Positions 43,435-53,244 of a stretch of 64,000 nt of DNA are shown one piece after another (position 1 is the first letter of the stretch; every line of letters starts with the position of its first letter). This stretch comes from Azolla caroliniana (Eukaryota > Polypodiophyta). Location of the stretch: the NCBI GenBank assembly GCA_043228905.1, contig JBHGNT010000013.1, positions 4,960,001 to 5,024,000 of the forward strand. The letters are read 5' to 3'. A program made the translations under genes and the position numbers. Below the pieces are notes generated by a model, which saw only the letters and a list, made by a program, of their open reading frames with translations, had not been told where the DNA came from and made no database searches.

Positions 43435-45237
43435 TTATTGAACTCAGTGACCATTTCTTCAAGGCTTAATTCTTTCGCTACAAACCTTGACAAAACAAAC
43501 ACCAGAAGCTGCTCCTCCTTAATGCCTTGCATTGCTCTCCACAGAGATAGCTTCATGTTGTCAGCCGCTTCTTCAATAGTCAAATCAATTTTCTTCGCCG
43601 CTTGTGACTTTAATTCAAGTTATGGGTCTACCTTACATTTCTTCTGTCTTTGACCCTTGACCTCCTTATTCTCCCACATCGAAAAAAATTGATCTTGTAG
43701 GTCCCACACTTTTCCATCTCTAAAGGCAAGTTGAAACCATGACTCATATTTACGAAGACCATCCAACTTAGCATTATCATCCACCACAATGCCAACCTCA
43801 TGAAGGCATTCCTGCTGTAAGCCGAGGTGTAACTATACACCGAACTTTTGTTTGACATCCAGGTATTCATGGTGGAAGAATCTTATCCATTCGATGGATG
43901 ACATTTTCTACCTATAGTCGTTGTCATTGTTGTGGTCCCATGCCAAGAGCTTTGCTCTCTTCACTTGTGAGGCCCACGTATATTTTGCACTCGGCATACT
44001 TGAAGAAGAAAGTGGTTGGGTGCTCTCTAACAAGTTGTCGGCTTGCTTCAGCCGAATGTGATCCACCAATTACAAAGTAATTGTATTGATCATGCTTCCT
44101 CACGTCAAAGTTCTCAGTTGTGGAACCTTCTTCGGGATCCACCATTACAATAAAAGGCACAACTATAGCATGTGGATTTATTTTCATTTTTTCTTGAGAT
44201 TTTGAACATGCATTCGGTGAGGCTCGCTAATCTCAAATGGTCTTCGTCCTGTTTTCACATCTACTAGTGGTCTATGAATGTGTGTTATAGGCAAATTGAA
44301 GACTTGCCCTTTTCTCACCAGTTTCCGCTGCATGAACTCTCTGCGAATCTTATTCTGCACAGATGACAAGACACCGGATGCTAGATTGATGATTCAGAGT
44401 CTGACATTTTTGTCATCTTCTTTTTTGCCAGTCTCAATTGCACCTTTGAGGCCCTTTTTGGGGCCTTTACCAAGGATGGAGAGGCATCCCTTAGAGTTAT
44501 GTGGCCTTGTATATATGGTCTCAAGGTTACAATTAGATTTTGTGAACTCTCAAGATCGAGTTTAAAAGACTTAGGCCCACAGCACTTCTTAACAAGCCGG
44601 TCTTCTGAGAGGTACACTTTACGTACTCCATTAGAGCAGTCTGTCATGACAAGAATGTTGAGGGAATCAAAATTTTCATAGTCAAATCGTAAAATATGGC
44701 CATACAGAAAGGGAGTATCTTTTTCAAGGTGACCGTTGCCCTTCTTCTTTGCAATATACAACATGACTTTCTTCTTCGAATCGACATACTTCATACACCA
44801 TTCATTGTCTGTTAGGTTACGGCCAAGAAGGTCCTCACCACCAGGAGCTGCTAAAATCTTTCTCTAGTAAACTTCATCATATTATTGAGATTTGGTCTCC
44901 GCGTTGAAGACAAGATTCTTACCTCTCATCATGTTATGGGTAACTACTTGTTTCTGGGTCTCTACCGGAGAGCCCTAATATCGGAGCTTAATTTTCTTAA
45001 CAAGTCGGTCCGATAAGTTCTCTAACGACCTATTTAAGACAAGAAGTGGGAAAATATATGTTAGTTGGGTCCTCAGATATAGGCTACCAAACAAAATTAC
45101 CATAGGTAGACTAAGACTAACATTGGGAAGCAACTTGTGTCAGTCCATTTATTTCAATTAATGTTAGAGGTAAAAATAATAGACCTTTATTGTAGATGAC
45201 AAATTGTTACATCCTATTTAACTTGGAAAATTATAAT

Positions 45238-45384
45238 TCTTAAGAATTTTGCGAGGACATATTTCATATCGAGGCGTAGGTAAAGGTCATATTGATATCA
45301 TAACCCTAATTCTTAAGAATTTTGCTAGGAAATGTTTCATATTGGAGCTTAGGTAAGGTCACATTGATATCGTAACCCTAATTT
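45238..45384. repeat. Two-copy 72-bp tandem repeat
   Basis: TTCTTAAGAATTTTGC...GATATCATAACCCTAA occurs twice with period 72 and several differences. The AACCCTAA at its end resembles the plant telomere unit, but only one unit is present per copy. Confidence 0.85.
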
Positions 45385-45556
45385 GTTTGATATTTTCTAG
45401 TGTTTTAATCAACTTTAGGTCAAGTTCCCTATTTCAACAATGGTGCTAAATGTTACAAAATCAAGTAATTTTTTTTAAAAATGTCTTAATTTGCCATCTA
45501 TATTGGTGTCTAGACACACATTTGCCAATAATTTTTCGAAAACACACTATTCGATA

Positions 45557-45660
45557 CGGCGTATCGAGTTTCTGTTTAAAGTAGTGGTTTTTAAATAAGA
45601 ACTCGATGTCCCGCATTGAGTTCCTTTCTAAAACCCTCTACTGTAACCAGAAACTCAATA
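45557..45660. repeat. Imperfect long foldback
   Basis: A roughly 30-base arm (ATCGAGTTTCTG...GTGGTTTT) pairs imperfectly with the arm AAAACCCTCTACTG...GAAACTCAAT. A smaller inverted pair (AACTCGATG / CATTGAGTT) lies inside the loop. It could be a MITE end or a small-RNA hairpin. No terminal inverted repeat or target duplication could be confirmed, because G3 begins at its edge. Confidence 0.5.
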
Positions 45661-45663
45661 CAG

Positions 45664-46340
45664 TGTCGTGCCTTTCGGCGTCAGATCGTTTGCGTGAGTC
45701 AGGTGGGAACCGCTAGGTTTTTGGACTAGGTTGCGAATCCCACAAGTATAATATATTTTATTAATCAGTATTTAGATAAGAATATGTATTTAGATTGAAA
45801 GAAAGATATAAGAAACTTGTGAATCCCACAAGTATAGATTATATTATTTTCGTGAATCCCACGATTATATTAATTTTGTTGGTGTTTTCAAAAATATATC
45901 CAATTTCCAAGTATTTCACACACCTATTACATTGTGCTCCCCATCCTTATATAGTGATGAGTGAGTCTTAACAATCCATGCTTTTTCTCTAATAATAGAC
46001 TATATGCTTTATCTAAAGTGATGCTTTTTCTAACTTGTGCGTTATTTTTATCAACTATAGCGTTCGTGCACGCTAGATGTGCATGCGTAGTTTTTTTTTC
46101 TTTTAACTAAAGTTTATCCTAGGTGAACTAACCTTTCTATATGGAACATCTACTTTTTAATGCTAATGAAATGCTAGTGCAATAGTAAAACATTACATTA
46201 TTAACATGGAGGTGCAAGGTTCGAATCTTGCCCTATGCATGTAATGCTTATTTTGATATTTTCTTCTCTCTTTTTTTTCATATTTATTCAATCGGTTATT
46301 TTATATTATTTTCACGTAGTGTACGAAATACACTACGACA
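45664..46340 (-). repeat. G3 3' LTR (677 bp)
   Basis: Begins TGTCGTGCCTTTCGG and ends CACTACGACA on the plus strand. It contains a B-box-like GGTTCGAATCTTG (46218-46230) on the plus strand, antisense to the element. Confidence 0.88.
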
Positions 46341-48490
46341 CTCGCCCCCTCCGAACCCGCACATCCTCCGGCATGTGCCGAAGTTGTCGGTGATTGTTAG
46401 CCTTCTCCGTCCAGTCTCCGCCAGGTTGGTTTCGTCACTGGTCGTTTTCGGTTGTCGGCTCCGTCCGGTCGCCAGTTTTCAGTTGCTTGCTCTGCCCGGT
46501 TTCCGGTTACCGACCCTCGTAATTCTCCTTTACTTGTAGTACCCTCCATTTCTCTCGCTATGTCGACTTTGTCTCTCCATTTTGAGCACAACCATTCTTT
46601 CCACCCAACCCATTTTCCCCATCCAATCCACCATAGTCTTCGTTCACTCTTTGCATAGCCATGGCCGATTGTCGCGGCTCCTCGTGCTCCTCTTGAGCAT
46701 AACCATTCATGTCTTGTCAAAATTGCTTGGCCGGCTTGGTTCTTGTTATCCGTGGTAGTGCCTTTCCTTGGCCTCGTCCTTGTCATTATCAATGTCGATT
46801 TCTTTTCGAATCTCCGGTTGAGTCGGATTAGCTTCTTTCCGAATAGGTGTCATCCAATCGTCTTTCGGTTGGATCGGCTTCCGTTTCGATTCGTATTCGG
46901 CCGATTCGGCCGATGCAGACTCGGTTGATCGGTTTTTACCGATTCGGCCCCCTTTCGGGTCGGTTTCGACCGATCGTTTTCCGTCCGTATTTGCTTCCTT
47001 TTCCTCATTTTCACCAGCCTCGACCGGTTCAACCTCTGGCACTTCTTTTCGGATCGGTCTCGTCTGGTCGGCTTTCGGTTGGAATGATTTCCGTCCACGT
47101 CAAACTCGACGAATCAGATTTTGTCCGAATCCACTTCCACTAGCTTTAGCTTTCATTTAGACCGGAATTCCGGCCGGATCATCTTCCGTCCGGACCCACT
47201 TTCGGCCTTACATTCTTTGCTCCCACCTCCCGTCTCTCAGGTCTCACGTTGGTTCTCAGACACAACCGCCGAAGTCTCTAGAATTAGTGGGTAGGAATCC
47301 TTGGTATTATCGTCCTCCATCGTTTCACCCATAGCCACCTTCTCAGCTATCTCTCCGTCGTATGCATCGGCTTCGACCTTTGTTTTCTCTCTGCCACCTT
47401 CTGTCTCTTCGGTCTCACATTGCCTTTCGAACACAACCACCGGAGTCTCTGGAATTAGTGGTCAGAAAGTCTCGATATGGCCATCTGCCATTGATTCGTC
47501 CATGGCCACCTCCAATTCGATGTCATCTTTTGTGGCGACCTCCTCAATCAAGTCCACCTTGCACTCTTTATCTCCCTCGATCATGCAAGCATCGACTATG
47601 CTTACCCCTTTCTCACCCAATGTTTCGGACACTTGTATTCCGAAACCTTCTTCTACTCTTGAAGTGGTGTTCGCCACTCTTAGGTTATCGGCCTTATCCT
47701 TGGTCATCGTTCTTTCCCAGCATAAGAGGGTAGCTTGTTTCACACCCTCTTCTGTGGTACCATCATGTTGTATTTCGGCCTTCATATCGGCTACATCGTT
47801 TGTCGTCAATCAACCATCCTTCATGGGCCATGTTGTTGTTGACAAGATTCTCATCTTCCTCTCATCATGTCTCCGGCATACCCTTTCGACTTCGGCCCAA
47901 TCCTTGGTAAGACCATTCACACCATCATCGTCTTCGATTTCGATCCCGATGTCCATCCTTTCTTTCCGATCAATCGATTTTACGAACATTAGGACTTTAT
48001 CTACCCCCACCAATCTTTTTTCCCGCTTTGAGAATTGAGCAAAACAATACTCAAACTCTAAGAATGCTAGTGTAGTAGTTCGGTGGGTCTTCGTCGATGC
48101 CACCCACTGGTCAAACTCGCATCGATCTCGTCCCGTCGATCTCTCGTAGTCATACTTCTCCAATAGTGCTTTCTCAAAGGACACCCACGTTGTGTTCTGT
48201 TGTCGTATCTCATATATGCTCTCTTCCAGCTCGTCCGAGGCCACCCGACTGAAGGATATCACTTGCAATCCTTCCGGTATCTCACATCACATCATCTCCG
48301 CCTTATAGTCACATAGATAGCGTGACACATCCTTTCCGTTAAATTCCCCATTTTGTTGCACAAGCCGCTCTACATCTGCCTTCATCTCCGACATCATACG
48401 TTGTTCTTGTTGCATTCGCTCAATCATCATCATCGTCATCATGTTCATCGCCTCCTGTTGATTCTCCATCTCCTTGCCACCCGTCTTCAT
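46341..48490 (-). pseudogene. G3 Gag and acidic/basic spacer
   Basis: Minus-strand gag starts with ATG at 48490, directly at the primer-binding site (MKTGGKEMENQQEAMNM, a Met-rich helix as in G2). It contains FNGKDVSRYLCDYKAEMM, a TGA, and then VISFSRVASDELEESIYEIR and KVLMFVKSIDRKERMDIGIE (47810-48268). An acidic stretch follows (47237-47809) rich in Glu, Thr and Asp, with an internal partial duplication (ETSAVV and ETPVVV segments). A final Arg/Asn/Ser-rich part (46400-47150) has no recognisable fold. No zinc knuckle or catalytic motif is visible. Confidence 0.7.
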
Positions 48491-48507
48491 GTCGGGTTCA
48501 CCACTTG

Positions 48508-48846
48508 TGTCGTGCCTTTCGGCGTCAGATCGTTTGCGTGAGTCAGGTGGGAACCGTTGGGGTTTTGGATATAAGAAAGATTGAAAGAAAGATATAAGAA
48601 ACTTGTGAATCCCACAAGTATAGATTATATTATTTTCGTGAATCCCACGATTATATTAATTGGTTGGTGTTTTCGGAAATATATCCAATTTCCAAGTATT
48701 TCACACACCTATTACATTGTGCTCCCCATCCTTATATAGTGATGAGTGAGTCTTAACAATCCATGCTTTTTCTCTAATAATAGACTATATGCTTTATCTA
48801 AAGTGATGTCTTTTCTAACTTGTGCGTTTTGTTTTATCAACTATAG
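48508..48846 (-). repeat. G3 5' LTR, truncated
   Basis: Begins TGTCGTGCCTTTCGGCG as in the 3' LTR and has one internal deletion (around 48560). Similarity ends after CAACTATAG, so roughly half of the LTR and any right target duplication are gone. Confidence 0.8.
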
Positions 48847-49126
48847 CTTTTATGTCTCGATATATTTGGTCATATTATACTATATGTATAAAGTAAATTT
48901 AATTTTAATTATAGACTATAGGATTAATAAGGTATAAAATATAATTTATGGACATTATACTAACTAGTGTATATAGTTATTAATATAATTAATAAAATTA
49001 TTATATAAATAATAATATCTTTCTTTATTGAGGGAGCTTTTGTTTATAGAGGGGCTTATCATTTGTTTCAATCTCTGATATTAGCCTAAGCACATAACTT
49101 GGAGAGCTTTGTGTTGACCTTAAGCC
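48847..49126. other. AT-rich upstream region of the DUF7869-like gene
   Basis: About 280 bases of A/T-rich DNA with no coding content. Several TATA-like strings are present but none is distinctive. Confidence 0.4.
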
Positions 49127-49129
49127 ATG

Positions 49130-49330
49130 AGTGAAGACTCACTGTTTTCGATTGAAGAATATTGCTTGTCATCAGACTCATCGTTTTCTACCGAAGAGTA
49201 TTGTCTATCAACAGACTCACCGTTTTCTATCAAAGAATATTCTCTGTCGACAGACTCACCGTTTTCCATCGAAGAATATTATCTGAGCTCATCTTCTCCT
49301 AAAACTCATGTGAAGAGTTCTCTATTGAAG
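49130..49330 (+). repeat. 39-bp coding tandem repeat
   Basis: Four to five units of 39 bp encode a 13-residue Ser/Asp-Phe-Ser-Ile-Glu-Glu-Tyr motif. The last unit is read in another frame, which places a frameshift inside the array. Confidence 0.75.
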
Positions 49331-49722
49331 AATACGATATGAATAAACATACTGACAATGAAGGTAATGCCAATGAAACATCGAAGATCATGGGCAAGCA
49401 ACCTAACAACAAAGAAATTGATTGTAACGTGGTTACCCCAATTTCTAGGCAAGAGGTGAAATCAGGAAACCCTATGCATATTAGAAGAATCGCACGTAGA
49501 ATTCATTTGGCCAGATTTAACTTGGTGACATCAGATAAGCAACTTGGATTTGATGTCAACAAAATATGTTCTGGTCGTGGATGTATGTCAAAGATTGGAA
49601 AATCACAGTTGCGAGAATTAAGGCGTTATTATTTTTCGATGACTGATGATGAGCAAGACACTTACCTCAGCTCACATATGCAACTGGTGTCTGACAAATC
49701 TTCGGGGATCAAAGTATCATTC

Positions 49723-49928
49723 GAGTATTATATCTTCCATGCGCAACAGATATGTAGAGTTGCATTCAAAATTGCACTAGTTGTTAGTAACATGCAGCTA
49801 CATAGAGTACAACAATGTCTTCTTAGAGTATTATATCTTCCATGCGCAACAGATATGTAGAGTTGCATTCAAAATTGCGTTATGTGCTAGTAACATGCGG
49901 CTACATAGAGTACAACAATGCCTTCTTA
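49723..49928 (+). repeat. 103-bp tandem duplication inside the coding region
   Basis: GAGTATTATATCTTCCATGC starts at 49723 and again at 49826. The copies are about 95% identical. As 103 is not a multiple of three, the duplication shifts the frame. Confidence 0.92.
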
Positions 49929-50943
49929 GCGGGGATCAAATGCTCAATTGTAAAGAGGTTCCAAGTATGAAAGGTGCAATTGGAAGACATGCTATTGGTT
50001 CGATGAAAAGTTACTTTCAGTTAAATTGTGAAGTAATGCCCACTACAGGCAGGATGCACCTCTTTGATAATTACGCACGTCAGAAAGTGTATGATGTCTA
50101 TCGATTAGATATGGTGGACTCAAGTAATAAATATGTCACATACAGCCAATTCACAAGATTGTGGAGAGCATGGTTTTCAAATGTTATTATTCCGCATACA
50201 GTACGCATGGGGTATTGCTCAATTTGTGCAAATCTTAAAAGTTTGGTTAATGGTGCGAAGACATCAATGGAAAAGGATATTAGTAAGAAGTTACTACAGG
50301 AGCATCGTGAGGCACAATCGTTAGAACGAAAGAAGGCGATGCATCATAGAGAAGTGTTTGAAGAGGCCCGAACAATACATGTACTTAATGATCGATGGCA
50401 TGGACCAGAAGAAGACGTGCTTGCCGCATATGCAGAGGCTCCCCAAATACATCAATGATGAGTGCCTTGTTCAAATGCACTTGGTGGGATGCTTGGCTTA
50501 TAATAGGTCAGTTGGACCTCACGTCTTCATTACATACCCCAATGTTCACAATGACCATAACCTAACAGTTACAATGATTCACCGAGTTTTGATGTCTTCG
50601 GGCCAACCGTTGTTGTGTTGTAAATACTTGTGCTCAACAAAGTGGTTGGAAGATAGTAAAATATGGACACAAGCTAGTTATGACACTTTAGGCATGATGG
50701 TGGATGCTTTAGTCGAAGGTAGATGTGAGGAATCAAGATGAATTGATGTGACATAATCAAAGAGTGCCTTTACAATAGGCAGTCAATGTTTTGGTCGTAA
50801 TATTTCAAGGGAATATTGGATTTCAATAAATAAACATTCTTTGGAAAGCTACAAATGTCTAGAAGGGTTTGTGGATAGAATCAAGCGTCTTCATACCCAA
50901 AATAGAAGATCTATCGGTTACATGCAAAGGAAAGTGGTTGAAG

Positions 50944-51447
50944 TGTTACATGTGCGACACGTGGCAAGATACATGCAAGAACTAACAATTAAGCCCCTAT
51001 TGTATATAAGTATGAGATTGAAAGCCTTGAGAATAGGATAGCCATAGAATATCTCTCTTTATGTAGTGTGTGATTTTATATCTGTCTTCTTAATAAATAC
51101 TCTATTCTCCTTTCCTCTTTTCATAGATTATGATACATATCTTTGTCAATTCCAATCTCCTATTTGTTGTACATGAATGAATATCATAAAATATTGTAAA
51201 CCCTCTTTGGTGTAGTGAGAATATTATATATATATAATCTTATCAACTCTTGATATAGATCCTCCCCTTTCATATTTCTTCATTGATTGTCTTTGTCATA
51301 CCCATTCATCTCTTTTTCTGTTTGTGGTCTATGATGATGATGTTTGTGGTCTTTCTTAAACTCAAAGATGTTGTTATGGTGCCCTATGATGATGTGCCTT
51401 GTGTATTTCTAGATGTATTGTGCTAGAGTTTTGAGAGGCAAATTCTT
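50944..51447. other. AT-rich insertion or intron in the DUF7869-like gene
   Basis: About 500 bases separate two coding segments. The start (TGTTACATGTGCGACACGTGG), an internal GTATATAAGTATG, AATAAATACTC, and the end (CTTGTGCAACA) would suit a solo LTR. No target duplication is visible (flanks TGAAG and CCTTT), so an intron or another insertion remains possible. Confidence 0.35.
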
Positions 51448-52846
51448 GTGCAACACCTTTCCCCCCCTGTTCTATACATTCAATTGGACAATACTACTAG
51501 AGAGAGAGAAAAGTCAACTCTGTTTGGCTATCTAAGTATGTTGGTCAACCAAGGATTGTTTAGAAAAGTGAAGGTCAAATTTCTTTTGGTTGGTCACACA
51601 CATGATCATATAGATCAGATGTTTAGCACATTCTCTAGACAGTTGTCTCGGCATGATGCTTTCACATTACCAAACCTATTTGATGTCATTTGTGATGCAT
51701 ATACACCACGCCCAAAAGTGTTACACTTGAAGGAGGTATATGACTTTAAGAGAGATATATCAGATGGGGGTGTTGCGAATGTTAAAGTGCTCGCCTAGTT
51801 AAACAATATAAGCTTCAATTAGATTTTTATGATAAAGAAAAATGAAATAAGTGGTTCTACGCTTTTGTATGCCAAACAATATTCATCTTCTACAAAATGG
51901 GAACCTGAAGGTGGTTGCCAGTTCTTACTTTGTATGCCGAGTACAATAGTCCATGGAGCTAAACAAATGCCAATTGAGAAGAAAGGATAGTTGCATAGTG
52001 AGTGACTTCGTATCGGAACAAAAACACTTATGGCTCCAAGCATTAACAGAAAAAAGAAAGCATATTGAGGCCACAAAGAAATATGCCACACAACAAGGCA
52101 CATCATAGTGGGATGTATTTTTTAGTGATTAGAAAGGAATTATTGACAATTGTGTATTTGGTGATAATTGGACCTTGGAAACGCCATTCACATGGTCGCT
52201 ACAACATGATCTTGTAAATAAAACTCCAGAGCAACCACAAATGTGATTAATGACAGTTTGGTCCATCCACAACAAAGAGACATTTATGTGGAACCAAGGA
52301 TGACCAAAGCAGCTGAAGCTAGATGGCATGGCAATATGCAAGAGCTCACGGCGGGGATGTTGATTGTAACACCTGCTGATGAGAACTCACATGGCCACCA
52401 ATTTTGGATTGGTAAAATTTTAAAAGTGTTAATAGATGAAATAAAAAACATGATCAAGTCTATCAAAGTGCATTGGTACAACACTAGAAGTGAAAATGCT
52501 TTTACGGGTAAGTATACATTGGAGATGATTTAATGCCCAACGACAAGGTGAGGTAGGAAAAGGAAGCAAAACATTTGTAACACCTCAACCATTGATATCT
52601 GTGATGTGGATATCATCGTGTACGCATACAAAAGCTGGACATTTAAGGAATTCAACAATACATATAATAAAAGAAAAATTACCAGGTCTACAAGGTGGCT
52701 CTAGTCGAAGGCAAACGAGATCTACTGCATATAATCTAGAGTCACACCATTTGGTTTATGATGAAGATAATGCATTGATTGGTACATCCGAGGATGACGA
52801 GGAAGAATTCTCATTGTATATTAGTTATAGTAGTGATTCTCCGTAA

Positions 52847-53244
52847 AGGAGTGATCATGAATGTATTTTTGGCTATTTACTGTAACTACCTTCCACTTGT
52901 AACAAATCGAGTAATATAAAAGCATGTGTTTTGAATTCATTTGATTCCTATGAATATCTCTTCTTATAAAAAACATTGGTTGTAAAGTTTGTGAAATAAA
53001 TTAAACCCTAAACATTTTGAAATTCCTTTTTTTTCTTTAAATCACGAAAATGGTGGATTTTCAACCTTTTTCATAGTATATTTGAGAATGTATGATACTG
53101 GTATCAATGTGCTTTGTAATATCACTAAAAAAGTACTGAAATCAAACAGAATATTCCTTATCCTTCCATTTATGCGTGATCCTTCCACTTGTGAACGCAA
53201 ACGTGTTTTTACTTTCTATATTTTTTATTTAGTCGGCAAAAATG
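52847..53244. other. AT-rich non-coding stretch
   Basis: About 400 bases between the DUF7869-like gene and the C4 RNase H remnant. I see no gene and no LTR; the expected 3' LTR of C4 is absent. Confidence 0.5.

Larger units (their letters stand above)
41847..44794 (-). pseudogene. ParB-like plus beta-class DNA methyltransferase-like gene with introns, decayed
   Basis: On the minus strand, exons are deduced at 43435-44794 (and probably further 5'), 43220-43358, 42671-43137, 42291-42583 and 41847-42199. The four GT-AG introns are 76-91 nt, and all codon phases fit. The first exon encodes an unassigned N-terminus (44381-44794) and then a ParB/sulfiredoxin-like domain with YFVIGGSHSAEASRQLV (about 44040-44090) and WDHNNDNDYR. 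The later exons show YYNVICCDVLDMI, IVDNPYGF (the DPPY-type motif IV, here DNPY) and, split by the last intron, WILDLFSSIGT followed by NIVALEKDEEQ (motif I and the cofactor acidic residue). Motif IV before motif I is the beta-class N4/N6 methyltransferase order. A few in-frame stops and at least two indels show decay. Confidence 0.72.
44795..45663. other. Gene flank with a tandem duplication and a foldback
   Basis: Up to about 45000 the minus strand still reads plausible upstream coding sequence of the ParB gene (THNMMRGKNLVFNAETKSQ near 44930), with stops. From 45050 on it is AT-rich and non-coding. It holds a 72-bp tandem duplication (TTCTTAAGAATTTTGC at 45238 and 45310) and an imperfect foldback (about 45557-45660) ending at the G3 insertion. 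Confidence 0.55.
45664..48846 (-). mobile_element. G3: minus-strand gag-only LTR element (G2 family)
   Basis: The 3' LTR is 45664-46340 (677 bp). The 5' LTR begins at 48508 and is truncated at about 48846, where similarity to the 3' LTR stops. The primer-binding site (reverse complement GGTTCACCAC side) lies at about 48485-48504. The polypurine tract, reverse complement of CTCGCCCCCTCCGAACCCGC, follows 46340 and is identical to that of G2. The internal 2.2 kb encodes gag plus a charged spacer and no protease, RT or integrase. This is the layout of a non-autonomous gag-only element. Confidence 0.85.
49127..52846 (+). pseudogene. DUF7869-like multi-copy gene, decayed
   Basis: Successive plus-strand frames belong to one protein. 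It has a 13-residue Ser/Glu repeat (DSPFSIEEYYLSS type, four to five units, 49130-49330) and a domain with CSGRGCMSKIGKSQLRELR. Next comes QQICRVAFKIAL...HRVQQCLL (49740-49930), then a GYCSICANL cysteine pair and MYLMIDGMDQKKTCLPH (50379). A C-terminal domain has VLYIQLDNTTREREKS (51471) and FLLVGHTHDHIDQMFSTFSR (51590). The last pair (QLDNT and GHTHDDIDQ) is how I recognise the DUF7869-type proteins, a family of unknown function found in many copies in some eukaryotic genomes. A 103-bp duplication, frameshifts (about 49300 and 50390), stops and an insertion disrupt it. Confidence 0.6.

Noticed and set aside
45238-45384. Telomeric repeat (AACCCTAA)
   Set aside because: Only single units occur within each 72-bp copy; there is no tandem telomere array.
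50944-51447. Confident solo LTR call
   Set aside because: The ends look LTR-like, but no target duplication and no second copy are present, so it is listed only as an insertion or intron.
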